Source: Tillus elongatus
Taxonomy: Eukaryota > Arthropoda > Insecta > Coleoptera > Cleridae
Assembly (NCBI GenBank): GCA_964006375.1
Contig: OZ023263.1
Location: forward strand, 137,717,063 to 137,781,062
Direction of reading: 5' to 3'
DNA: 64,000 nucleotides
The notes under the pieces were generated by a model, which saw only the letters and a list, made by a program, of their open reading frames with translations, did not search any database and was not told the DNA's origin. Below, in pieces: positions 48,080 to 60,474 of this stretch. The translations under genes and the position numbers were made by a program. How positions within the stretch are numbered: position 1 is the first letter of the stretch; every line of letters begins with the position of its first letter.

Positions 48080-50110
48080 ATTCAAAATAAACCCACAAGA
48101 GACTTAATTAATAGCCGACAATCCAATATCTGTAAGGCAATTCATGTTTTAATTTCAAAAATTATTTTATGAAAAGTCGCCAATGTTTAACTGTCCTAAA
48201 CACCGTACTATATTTTATATGTGTAAGTTAAAAGTCAAATATCTAAAGACGCAATATGGCTTTGTTAGTAAATAAAGCGTCGCATTTTGCGGAAGGAATA
48301 TTTCCAAGAAATAAATCTCGTTGCTACTGACTCTGGAACATTCCGTAATCGGTGATGTCACCTAACGACCGTTTGGAAAACGTTGCAGAGAATTGGCGGC
48401 AAAAGCCTTCAACTGTGTACACGGAGGTGCGACGTCGGCAAAGCCGCCGATTGGAGGTCTCGTTTTATCTCATTCGAAGAATGGAGGCTAGAAAGAGCTA
48501 GCGCGCAGCCAGTAACGGTCAGAGTACAAAATTTTGCGTGCAGGCAGGAAACATTTGCCGAACCGGAGATATGAGAAGGAGAGTCTCTGCTGGACCTTCT
48601 TAGAGTGAACACCGTCAGCTCCGGTGGCTATTAAATTATCTTAAAACGGGGTTGTAATGTGCTTTATGTTATCTGTACTACCTAATGATATTGTCAGTGA
48701 TTATTTAAAGTAACTTAAATGATTTTCGAGTTTAAATAAACATAGTATTCAGCCTAAAAAATGGGATCTAAGTTGTGTTTCTCTGTTTCGAATTGTTGAT
48801 TTCTTGTCGTGATCAGAAATAATTCCTGGTTATTATCGTACCTTAAGTCAATTGGTAGTGAATTTTACTGAAGCAAATTCACGTTTCAACTGCGGTTCGC
48901 AAAGTTTCCATCAAGCGAATTCGGAACATCGACATAGGTGTCAAATGGTCATGTGATATTAGAGCAGTAACACCCACCGGCCCAACAATCTCTGATGGGA
49001 AGTCCCAGTCGTTTTCCCCAAATTTTTCCGCTCTTGTTGGAGTCTGGAATCTGTGTCAGGCACTCATAATTGATCCCACCTGGAGAGCATCTTCACAGGG
49101 TCACCAGGTAACTTTAGCACCAGAAGATTGGTGAGTCTGAACAAATCTTTTCTCTGAATCAGCAGAACTTTCATGCCGAAATTTAACATCTGAAGTTTTA
49201 ATAACCTGAACTTTCAAAATCACGTAATCAAGTTTGAGCTTAAACACTGTCAGAGAGGTGCTGTCAGCACAACTATATTATTTCCTGTTTAATCTCTAAG
49301 ATTTTGTCAATTTTTTTTTGTAAATTTAAACACCCAGTTTTTATTAATCTCTTTTAAATTGTAATTAGGAAATTTTGTCTGTAAAATATCTAACATATAT
49401 ATTCTCTTTAATATCTCTTAGTTTTCATAATTAATATATAAATTTCACGTAGGGAAATACTAAAAGATCTTCTATCTTTGGAGCCTCACTCAAGAACTGG
49501 CCAGTAATTCACTAGAAAATCTAGTAATTGATTGACAAACGTCAAATAATTCACCTAATCATTTGTGTTTATTTTTGAACGATACCCTAAGTAATTAACA
49601 GTAACATTTGAGTAGTATGCAACTATCTTTATCTTATTGTTTTGGTACACGTATGTAAATTAATAATTTCTTGCTCTTGAGATTCTTGTTATTTATCTGA
49701 TTGTTATTTGTGAGCAATTAATGTTTACCTGAGATTTACCAACCATTTTTATTTCATTTTGTTTGCTATTCCAAATTTAATTCATATGAATAAATTTATA
49801 TATTTTGTTATATTAAAGTATCTGTTTAATTGAAGATAAATTCCTCCATAACTTCTTCTTTCTTTTGGCATCAGCGCAAACAACTATTTCTTACTAACTA
49901 TTCAGTTGATATCTAAATTTCTTTGTAACCTAGCACTAGTCTGGAGAGCCCACAAATCTAGGACTCTGGGCAGTGTGAAGCAAGCAAAGGAAGATAACGT
50001 GAGTATCAAACTATATCCAGATCTGCCAGCCTCCTCAAAGTGCTGCTGATCTTAATAAATTTGATAATCTGATAGATAGCTACTTTAGGGTAGGGTGTTA
50101 TAGGCAATTG
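48080..50110. mobile_element. Unidentified insertion splitting the Jockey-like LINE
   Basis: About 2 kb between two halves of one endonuclease domain. No coding frame of note. It includes a GC-richer part (48370-48620), polyadenylation-like AATAAA (about 48737) and TAGGGTAGGGTGTTATAGG near its right end, which is reminiscent of a BEL/Pao-type LTR end. No second LTR, TIR or clear target duplication was found, so the class is unknown. Confidence 0.4.
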
Positions 50111-52663
50111 TGACCTCACCATAGAGCAGATCTATATCCACCTGAGATCAATCACATATACCACGGTTATCGTCCGCTAAAGCTTTTTCTTTGAAGGAAG
50201 TAACAGCCTAACACCTCTTATCATGCTCTTGGAGCTTTTCTTGGCTCGCTGTGTGCCTGCGAGTTTCTGTTCTCCTCACCGATATTGCTGCTGGGTGATT
50301 TCAACATTCTCGAATATGTGGCCTATCTGTAAGACAATCGTATTTCGAATAGGGTCCGTGCAGTTCTGTCCCTTGAAAGCTTTTACAACTTAAGGCAGCT
50401 GAACAACATTATAAACACAAATGGTCGACTTCTGGATCTCGTTCTGTCTGGTCTCACGGGTACGGTCAGTGGGGTTTCGGACGTTCTGTTGGACGAGGAT
50501 GTTCATCATCCAGCGCTCGAAATTACTCTTGACATTCAGCAGACTTCTGAGAGCCGGGCAAATATTCGTCCGGCCACCTTTGCGTATTGTTTCTGTAGAA
50601 CCGACTTCAGGGGGCTGTATGATCATTTGACAGCCGTGGACTGGAGTTTCTTGGAACGATTCGGGGATGCTGACCTGTGCTGCGATCAGTTCTATACGCT
50701 AATCTACTCTATATTTGACATCTATATTCCCAAGACGCGGATTCATGCGCAGGTATCCGCCGTGATTTGACTCGGAGCTGATACACAATATTATAATGAA
50801 ATTTAGAGCCTGGAGGCAGGGCCAGCGGTGACCCCCTTGACTATGCCGAGTTCAGAAGACTCAGACAGCTTGTCAAAACATCCTTTGCTGTCAGGCAAAG
50901 ACTACTCACAGTGGGTTGAAGATAATATTCATTCCGGTCCTTCCAGCTTCTTTAAATTTGCCAATCATAAAAGAGGTGACTCAACACTTTCATCCTCCAT
51001 GACTTGTCGCAGGGTGCCCCTCTCGGATCCCCCAGGATTTTGCGGAGGCATTTGCAGAGTTTTTTCAGCATTCTTACTCTGCTGATACTAACCACAATGG
51101 TGTCACAGCTCATTCCTCTTCCTGCTCTCCTCTCTTCGACATAAAGGAGGTATCAGAGCAGCAGGTGTATAGGGCTCTTTGTAAGATCAAGCCATGGCAT
51201 ACTTCAGGTCCGGACCAAATCCCCGAGTTTTTGGTTCGAGACTGTGCACAGCTGTTTGTTAAGCCCCTTACAATAATCTTCAACATATCCCTGAAATCTT
51301 CAAAGTTTCCTAGTGTCTGGAAGAGGGCGAAGTCCGCCCCGATCCTCAAAAACGGTGACAAAATTGAGGTGGAGAATCACAGACAGATTGTTCTTATGGA
51401 CAATTTTCTGAAGGTGTTTGAAATCACTTTGAATGACATCAGGTATTTCAATATGAAGGGCCTTATCACTGTGGCTTAGCATGGGTTCGTGAGGGGTCGA
51501 TCCACCGTCACCAATCTGGTGTGCCTGACGGATTATATCTTGTCGGGTTTAGACATGAGAGCACAGACGGACGTAGTCTACTTGGACTTCTCTAAGACAT
51601 CGATCGATTGAACCATGAGCTTCTGCTCCGGAAGCTGTGCCATATGGGTTTCTCTCCGAATCTGCTGAAATTCCTTCATTCATATTTGTTAGATAGAAAG
51701 TATTTTGTATCATACCGCGGTCGTACTTCGACCGAGGTGGTGGCGTGGTCGGGCGTTCCACAGGGGTCCATTTTGGGACCTCTACTGTTCAATCTGTTCG
51801 TGAACGATATATCTGGGGTAATAGATGTCCCGCACCTGCTGTATGCGGATGATCTAAAAATCTTTCTCAGAATAGAGGATCTAGAGGACTGTGTCAAGCT
51901 GGAGACAATCTCAACATGATACATTCGTAGGCTCGCACGAACTGCCTTCCTATCAACATACAAAAGTGCGAAGTAAGGACCTATAGTCTGAATCTCTCAC
52001 ATATTGAATTTCGCTACTCTTTGGGCGGCGTTGAGTTTCGGACAGCCGAGACTCTTACTGATCTAGAGGTTGTTTTTGACCACAAGCTGTCTTATAAATC
52101 ACATAGAGTCTATCATCTCAAGGGCGTTTAAGGCTCTAGGCTTCCTTGTACGTAACTCAACCACCTTTCAGAACATGAGCACTCTCAAAATACTGTATAA
52201 TACGTACGTACGACCTTATATAGAATATGCGTCCGCGGTTTGGTCTCCCCACTATGAGGTGCACATAAGTGCGCTTGAGTCTGTTCAGCGCAGATTTTTG
52301 AAGCTATTAGCCTACAGAACTGATGGTGTTTATCCTGCGATGGGCACGCCGCAGGCCCATATGTTAGAGCGAATTTCCATTGAATCCCTACAAATCAGAC
52401 GAACAGTCTCCAACTTAGCATTTTTATGGAGTCTGCTCAACCATGATATTGACTGTCCGCAGATACTGCACGCTCTATCTTTTCTGATGCCGAGGCTTAC
52501 CTGCAGATCTCATGACTTTTTTTACATCTCCGATCCTAGGACTAATGTAAGACAGAACTCACTTATAGTAAGAATGTGTACCACCTACAATATGGTGCAC
52601 TGCTCCATAGATATTCTAAATTGCAGCAAGGCAGAACTAAAGACCGCTGCTTCTCTCATGTAA
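50110..52663 (+). pseudogene. Jockey-like LINE: endonuclease end and reverse transcriptase
   Basis: LLGDFNILEY (about 50290) is the endonuclease Asp motif, and TNGRLLDLVLSGLTG (about 50410) the end of that domain. The RT begins at about 51165 (YRALCKIKPWHTSGPDQIPE) and continues FVRGRSTVTNLVCLTDYIL and VVYLDFSKT to about 51610. It then shifts frame to WSGVPQGSILGPLLFNLFVN and LLYADDLKIF (active site, about 51838). 52070-52663 is the C-terminal region (YIEYASAVWSPHYEVHISAL). At least four frameshifts and a TAG at 51477-51479 are present. Confidence 0.85.
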
Positions 52664-52868
52664 TGCAACTTGTGAGTGTGCGGACTGTTCCTAATTTCCT
52701 CACCCATAGAGAAATATATTCTTTTTGCATTGTACTGTGTATCAGATTCTATTGTATTATTTTGTATTATGTTTGTTTGCTTGTTATTTGCTATATATTG
52801 TTGTATATTATTGATGTATGATCTAGCTTACTCTTTATTTGGGGATAACCCGTTGAGTAATGTATATT

Positions 52869-52872
<4 letters not shown>

Positions 52873-52958
<86 letters not shown>
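52873..52958. repeat. (TA)n then (TAGA)n microsatellite
   Basis: A TA run at the 3' end of the Jockey-like LINE that passes into ATAGATAGATAGATA (52955-52970). Confidence 0.95.
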
Positions 52959-52960
<2 letters not shown>

Positions 52961-52973
52961 TAGATAGATATAT

Positions 52974-53500
52974 ATTTATATACAGGGTCATTGATGGTCG
53001 ATGGTAGGTTAGACGTTTATGGAAAATGGGACATAGGATTAATCTGAAAATTTGGATACTGCCATAAATAGGCACGACTTTGTGTTCCTAAAATATTTTT
53101 ATTTTGGCGGTGTTGCCGCTTCTACTCAAAAGTAGTAACAACTTTCTTATTTTTAATGGGACACGCTGTATATTATTTTGTTTCTGGAATTGTAATTTCT
53201 TTATGATCATTTTTTCTTAATAGCTTCCTATACCTATCTACCTTGGTTTTCGAGATAATACATTTTTTTCTCAAAAAAATGGTCCCACTAAAATTTTAAT
53301 TTTGCTGCTATTTAAACTCATATAAGGCTGAAATTTTGTCCACAGTTTGAAAAGCCTGGTATTTAATAGTTACCTAAATAAATTCATTTCATGTTATACA
53401 GGGCGGTTTAAAATTGATGATTTCAACGTGACACAAAAAAGGCCAAAACTTTATTTTTTTAAACAGGACACCCTGTATATTATTTAAAATTCTAAAAGGC
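52974..53500. mobile_element. Mariner-type MITE fragments
   Basis: TATACAGGGTCATTGATGG (52979), AATGGGACACGCTGTATAT (53155), TATACAGGGCGGTTTAAAAT (53396) and AACAGGACACCCTGTATATT (53462) are TA-bounded CAGGG.../...CCCTG ends facing each other. Two short non-autonomous elements of the Tc1-mariner type are plausible: about 52981-53170 and 53398-53478. Confidence 0.5.
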
Positions 53501-54067
53501 AATTAAATTTCCTCCAAGTTGATGTACCATAGTGGTATACCTAGCTCGTCAATTTTTCGAAATAATCGCAATAATTAATGAAAAACACATTATCTTTACA
53601 TAATTTGTATTAGTTGGTCATGCAATGCCATTTGATTTGACAATTGCTTAATTCAATGTTCAATGTTCTGGTTTGTATTGGCCTTAGCTGCATAGACTCC
53701 AGCCAGTGGTGGTTTTATTATTTGGGCTACACCTTCTAAGGTGTGTCTAGAACATTCTCTATGGCCCAAATGTTAATTCCATTAACTCACACCATGCTAA
53801 AATAGAGGTATTCTAAAAGGACAAGGATAGTAACACAACATAGGAAGATAATTTAACTCTTCTCTCCCGGGTGCTTCAGCGGGACATTACACACCCGAAA
53901 TACGCATCTGGACCAGAGAAACATATTATTAGGATGATAGTGGGATACATTGAAAACGTAACACATCATAATAGGTGTAGAGCTTTTTATTTATTTTATA
54001 TTTTATTTTTTTTCCTTTTTTCTCTTTATTTTAATGTTATTTTATTTTATTTTATTTTATTTTTGTC
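53501..54067. other. No gene recognised
   Basis: Nothing supported except an ATTTT-rich low-complexity stretch at about 53990-54065. Confidence 0.4.
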
Positions 54068-54274
54068 TCAAATTTTCTGCCCTATGTTTTTAAGAAAATG
54101 TCTTACTGTTTGAATGACTTCTATGGAATCCGAGAATAATACCTGATCTAAATGTATCGGTGTGTCTATTTTAAGGTTAATCAAATTATTATATAAGTTA
54201 CTAGAGAGATCCGAATGTCTCTCACATCCGAAAAATATATGTTGGAGACTTCCCACTTCTCCACAATTGCACAA
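54068..54274 (-). pseudogene. I-like LINE: C-terminal Cys/His motif
   Basis: MCNCGEVGSLQHIFFGCERH has the C.C...(G)....H.....C pattern that ends many I- and R1-group ORF2 proteins (usually ..C..C....ET..H....C). It lies after the RNase H fragment, as expected. Confidence 0.7.
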
Positions 54275-54560
54275 ATCATTCTCCTTGGCATTTATTCTAC
54301 ATAAGTGCGTATGAATTGCACAATGTCCGCTCCTTGCTCTTGATATGGTAGTTATTGCCCCTCAATTTAGTTTAAACTTATGAAACCAAGGAATATTGTG
54401 GGATCTTTATAGTATGAATAATATATTTTTCCCTTATGGGCTCCTTGAATTTTTCAATGTCTTTTCCATTTATCCATGACATTCGCTTTTAATTTAGACA
54501 AAATTTCTCTGTAATCCGTTTTTATTATTATTCTGCTACTACAGCTTCTTCCTATTGCAG

Positions 54561-55634
54561 CTAATTTATCCGCTTCGTCATTAAAGTGAATATTTGTGTG
54601 ACTTGGGACCCATGGTAGGTGATATTTATGTTGTTAGAGCGAAATTCTAAAATGATTTTTCGTATCTCTAGAGTGATTGCATCATTTTTGGTTACTATGC
54701 AATTTCTACATATTCGACTCAAGGCGCTCATTGAATCACTGAATATAACACAATCCGAACTGATGTCACTTGTTTTTAGTATTATTAAGGCCTCTAGAAT
54801 AGCAATATTTTCGGCATTGCAAATGGACATGGGATTCTCAATTTTCTTAGCAATGTTCAAATTAAGCTGAGAACTATATATTCCTATTCCCATGTGTTCT
54901 GTTGATGGATCAAACGAAGCATCAGTAAAGATTAATACATAACCGTCCCATTGGTTGGTGCAGATGTCTCTAAATAGGACGCTGTTATCTACATTTTTTT
55001 CCAGTTTTGTATTTTCGTAATTAACATTACTTAAATGTATGTATGGGTCATATCTAAAGGAGGGTAGTGTTGAGGATGTTTCAATATATGGCCTATGTAC
55101 ATTTATCAGATCTAACGCTTCAAATAGGGCTGGAGGGGTTGGATTTCGCCAAAAGGACACATTAATATTATATTGAGGTCGTAGTTTCTCGATTTCCTCT
55201 GTAACTGGGTTATTCAGCACTGATACTGATTTACATAAGAATTTTTGTGCCATCCACAGATTTTGGAATTCCAGGGGCATCTCTCCTCTGAGTTCTAGCA
55301 AGATGTTAGTAGGTGTTGATTTCATGGCTACCACCACGATCCTTAAGGCCATATACTGGGTTTTGTTTAATTGACACATATTATTTTTAAACACTTTGTG
55401 TAGAAACTGTAATGCATTAAGTAGATGAGACCTCACAATGGATTTATAAAAGGTTAAAAGTACCATAGGATCTGCACCCCACCAGGTTCTGCACAATGCC
55501 TTCATTATATTAATCCCTCTTAAGGCCTTAGAGCATGCTGCATTGATTTGATGATTCCAAGTCAGTTTGGTGTCAAAGGTAACCACTAAATACTGCAGGT
55601 TATCTTTCCAGGGTATTATATGGTTATTGATCAT
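54561..55634 (-). pseudogene. I-like LINE: RT C-terminal region and RNase H
   Basis: 357 codons open. The thumb-like region contains YLVVTFDTKLTWNHQI, and the middle contains ALCRTWWGADPMVLLTFYKS. The RNase H domain (about residues 235-345) has IFTDASFDPSTEHMGIGIY (first Asp), ICNAENIAILEAL (Glu) and CVIFSDSMSALS (second Asp), with a late YHGSQ.. segment where the final His region is expected. The catalytic residues are present, so this segment decayed little apart from its ends. Confidence 0.9.
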
Positions 55635-55639
55635 AATAT

Positions 55640-56645
55640 AAGGTAGTAAGTACTAAATGTTCCTGATGAGAAAAGAATAGCTTCGCATTTATTAAAGGAA
55701 ATTGGCAATTGCAGTGTTTCCAGACATTGTGCAATCCTGTCTAGAGTATCATTAATTATATTACATAGATTGTATACGTCCCTACCATCGGCAATAATAC
55801 ATATATCATCTGCATATTGAATTAATTGTACATTATTATATGAGCCACTTGACAGAGGTATGGTATACTAATTGAAAAGTAAAGGTGACAGTGGTGATCC
55901 TTGGGGCAGGCCCCTTGAGGTCTGCTCAGGACCAATCCCCCCCCCCCTGTTCGTGGGTTTCTAAGAAATATTTTTCTATCAGAAAGTATCTGTTTGATTA
56001 AAAGTGCCAAGTCTTGAGGACAGTTAATCTGCGCCAACCTTTGATACAATATATCTATATTTACATTATCCTATGCTGCTTTAACATTGATAGTTACCAT
56101 AATTGTCTTCCACCATTTACTAATCGCACCGTAAATTATACTAGTCACCATGGCTATACAATCATTGGTGCCATGTCCCTTTCTGAATCCCAGCTGTCTT
56201 TTGGGTAATACTGTTTGATTTTCAACCTGCCATTCTATCCTATTTTTGATCATGGACTCCAAGCTTTTGATAATGCTTGATGATAACATTATTATGCGAT
56301 AACCACTTACTTCCGTTATGCTCTTGCCAGGTTTAGGAAATGCGATCTCCTGATACTTTTTAACTTCCCCTTGTATATTATGTCTTTCTTGAAGTAAATC
56401 ATTTAAAAGATCTAGTAAAATTTGAAGATATGAAAGAGGTAAATTTTTAGCATGGAATATGTGATACTATCTATTCCCGGTGTTGTGTCTTTTTTATCTC
56501 TTAAGACTGTAGTTAATTCGTCCATGGTAAAAGGAGCACTATTTATATTATGAAAGTAGGGTTCTGCCATATCCATTATTGGTTGAATTAAATGGGGGGT
56601 GAGGGAATCCAACATTTCCTCAGCTAGCGAGTCAGGAATATCCAT
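55640..56645 (-). pseudogene. I-like LINE: reverse transcriptase
   Basis: Read in several frames: TTPGIDSITYSMLKI (about 56480), then MIKNRIEWQVENQTVLPKRQ and LGFRKGHGTNDCI (56289-56170), ending in KAA and TAG (about 56071) where Tyr-Asp-Asn would follow. 56049-55822 continues (LAQINCPQDLALLIKQILSD). The active site QYADDICII is at about 55815-55790. At least three frame changes and two stops occur. Confidence 0.85.
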
Positions 56646-56858
56646 CTTACTGTTTTTGGTAGTGCAATATTTTTAAAGATGCGGACAGTTCTACAGATTT
56701 ACTTGATGGGTGTATCTCTATTGATTTCTCCACAAAAGTTTCTAAAGCCCATTCTTTTTTAATTTTTTATGGTTTTGCGAGTTTGTGCTGTTTTTTTTTA
56801 AATTGATGTAATTTTCTAGTGTTCTATGGCTTTTGTATATATTAAAAGCTTGTTTTCG

Positions 56859-57679
56859 CTAATATATTGCCCTGTGACAGTCTTCGTCCCACCATGGTTG
56901 CAATTTACATTGGGGTTTTCTATTCTGCAATTTGGGTATGCTCATATCAGCAGAGCTTTGTATTATTTTTATCAGGTCATCCAAGTTTTGAGGATTTGTT
57001 GTCGTGTGTGAAAAAGCTTCCTTATATTTTTGCCAATCTGCCCTTTTCATGTTATATTTGGACAAGGTCGGCAACAAATTATAAATATTATCATTAATAC
57101 CAGTTATCTGAGTTATTATAGGGAGATGATCACTTTTGCGGGGATTAGGTACCGTGTACCAATCCGCCCTGCTAGCCAAATCTGGATCACAGAGGGTTAA
57201 GATTATACACTATATCTAGGACCAATTGTCCATTATGGTTGCTAATGCTGGATCCCCACATGGGATGCTGGGCATTAAGATCACCCACAACCATAACTGA
57301 TTTTGTTGTTACCTGATTTATTAATTGTCTAAAGAACTAGATAGCAATCGGGAGGGTTGTATATATTTACAATAGTTATTTCCCATATTTGTATAATTTG
57401 AAATTGGAATTTGGTGGGTAAAACTATATTGGGGAATTGGAAGGTAAGATTTCGAAAAGGAATTGAGGTTTTAATCAGTAACATGATTCCACCCTTACCA
57501 TCATCGCGGTCTTGTCTAACTTCATAATAACCTGATAACCTAAACCTATCACCTACCTTAAGCCAGGTTTCAGAGAGGGCCACAATATCTGGATTATAAT
57601 TTTGTACTATGCGATTTAGATTTTCTTTGTTGCTGGCCATACTTCTCAGGTTCCATTGTAACACTTTGAATGAGTTCAT
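56859..57679 (-). pseudogene. I-like LINE: endonuclease domain and linker
   Basis: 57679-57329 starts MNSFKVLQWNLRSMASNKEN and includes DIVALSETWLKVGD (catalytic Glu), GKGGIMLLIK and IVNIYNPPDC. 57300-57200 in another frame gives the VGDLNAQHP-type motif (plus strand CATAACTGATT..GATCCCCACAT region). 57179-56859 holds RKSDHLPIITQITG, the SDH-type end of the endonuclease, then CKLQPWWDEDC, a common linker motif before RT. Confidence 0.85.
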
Positions 57680-57712
57680 AATAGATATAAAAGGGGGTAA
57701 AAGGAAAGGGCC

Positions 57713-58186
57713 CTACCCTTCCTTTTTTACTAGGGTTTCTGAGGATTTTGTGTTTGATACAGTTGTTGGTTTAGTGTGGTTATTTTCGATTAGGCTTATA
57801 ATACAGTTTAAACTACTTTCCCCAGTTTCTGTTAAATTTTCCTTATTTAATAAATTGTTTAAAATTAATATAATATTACCCGATTGGGTAGCTAAACTTT
57901 CATTTAGTTTATTTATACTGTCCTTCGGCATATTCAGACGTGTAAAGGTAGGGAACAGCAACTCATTATGAGCTTCATGGTCATATCCCACACTATTGTT
58001 TTTTCTCTTTCTATTACTAGCAGTTATTGATGAATATGGCTGTTTAGGGCTTTTGTTTTTAGGAATATAATTGGCTCTATGCTCTACGGTGATATAGTTA
58101 TTTTCGTGAAGTGTTGGAAGTATTGGGAACTCCCGTAATGAGCTATTTATTCTGGTACTAGCATTGACAGCATCATTAGGCAGCAT
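57713..58186 (-). pseudogene. I-like LINE: ORF1 remnant
   Basis: A 157-codon frame, polar and low in recognisable motifs (NLLNKENLTETGESSLNCII). It is called ORF1 because it precedes the endonuclease frame by 34 bp on the same strand. No zinc knuckles are visible, so it is either truncated or of a different ORF1 type. Confidence 0.45.
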
Positions 58187-58284
58187 AATGTAGGTCCTAG
58201 GAAACTTTTTGTTGCCTTCATAGAATGATACATTGTTAATGGCGCAATACTGATTAACTTATTTCTGTCTCGAGTATTGTAGGT

Positions 58285-58727
58285 TGGATACAAGAGTTTG
58301 ATGTAAAATCGTCTGATCTATTCGAAAAAGAAAAAAATGTATCACTCCCATTTAAAAAAAATGAAGTTGCTGCCAACTTCCGGTACAACCAGCGGCGCTA
58401 CATTTTTTTTTTCATTAATTCACGTAAATAGACTGTGACATGTTTATTAAGATGACAGACTCTTATAATTTTTTTTGAGTTTGGACGAATTTTTGAATGC
58501 GCCATACAACCATAGTGACACATTTTAAGCAAATTCATAACAATACATAATATAAATTACTTCTGCTAAATGAACTCTCACTGTAAATGGTTAGTGGCCT
58601 GCCTGTATTCCTTTTACAGCTCGGTTCTGAACCTGCACGAAACAAATTATTTATTTATTATTATTTTCCTGGTGAGAGGGTAGAAAGCACATGCTAGCAA
58701 CGCTGTACACCTATCGAGCGTCGCGAA
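58285..58727 (-). repeat. Shared module upstream of the I-like LINE
   Basis: Reverse complement of the module at 42233-42682. In its own orientation it ends about 100 bp before the LINE frame at 58186, the same relative position as in front of the Tx1-like LINE. Confidence 0.75.
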
Positions 58728-58917
58728 TTCACTGTTCACACTTTAAGTAGCTGATTCTTATAGACAATTCATTCCAAAACATGTTACTTTTTTCTGTCAG
58801 TATAATATGTCACTCAAATGATGTGATAGGCTGATTATAAAAAGTGTTGACAACTAACAGATTTAATATATCCATCTTTGTTTATTTTATTGAACTTTTC
58901 ACAATACACAGTAATTT

Positions 58918-59910
<993 letters not shown>

Positions 59911-59983
59911 TATTTTTTTTGTGGAAAACGCCTTATGTTTTCGCATTTTCCATCGAAATATAATGCATGTTTGTAAGTTAAGA

Positions 59984-60302
59984 AATTCTGGACGCAGCAA
60001 GTGCGTTAGGGTAGCGACTTTTGATTAAATGCTTCATATTTGAAAAGCTCAATTTGCTATTAACCTATAAGGTTGACCAAGAAACGGATTTTTTCGGTTA
60101 CATTTTAAGTTTACTTTCGGAAATTTCTGTACGTTTTCAAACAATAAAGTTATTTTGATGAAACATGGCACATTGTTTTTACTATATAGGTTATACTGGT
60201 AACCAAATTTGATGCCTGCTTTCTGAAAAAAAACACATATTTGCTATTAAAAACATTTTTATGAAAATTCACTACCATACCGCACTTGCTGCGTCCAGAA
60301 TT
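59984..60302. mobile_element. MITE with about 40-bp TIRs
   Basis: The left end, AATTCTGGACGCAGCAAGTG then CGTTAGGGTAGCGACTTTT, is matched by the inverted right end (AAAATTCACTACCATACCGC, ACTTGCTGCGTCCAGAATT). It is 319 bp, with no coding sequence. The same end occurs at 39161 and 63969. Confidence 0.8.
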
Positions 60303-60474
60303 TTTTTTCTAACGGGGAATATATTTGGTGAATTTGCAGATGAGCTCACGGGCAGTTTTAGACTGATAGATAAAGTTTGGTTTCTTACATGCACATTGAC
60401 ACTTACCTTTTGGTTCCTTTTCTTTGTTGGGTTATATCCATTACAACTACAATACAGTACGATTCTGTTCCATT

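Larger units (their letters stand above)
54068..58186 (-). mobile_element. I-like LINE with RNase H, inactive
   Basis: Minus strand, order ORF1 remnant (58186-57713), endonuclease (57679-57329), linker (57179-56859), reverse transcriptase (56645-about 55640), RT end plus RNase H (55634-54561), C-terminal zinc-knuckle-like end (54274-54068). The presence of RNase H after RT places it in the I/R1/LOA group of LINEs. There are many frameshifts and stops. The shared module 58285-58727 lies directly upstream. Confidence 0.85.
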
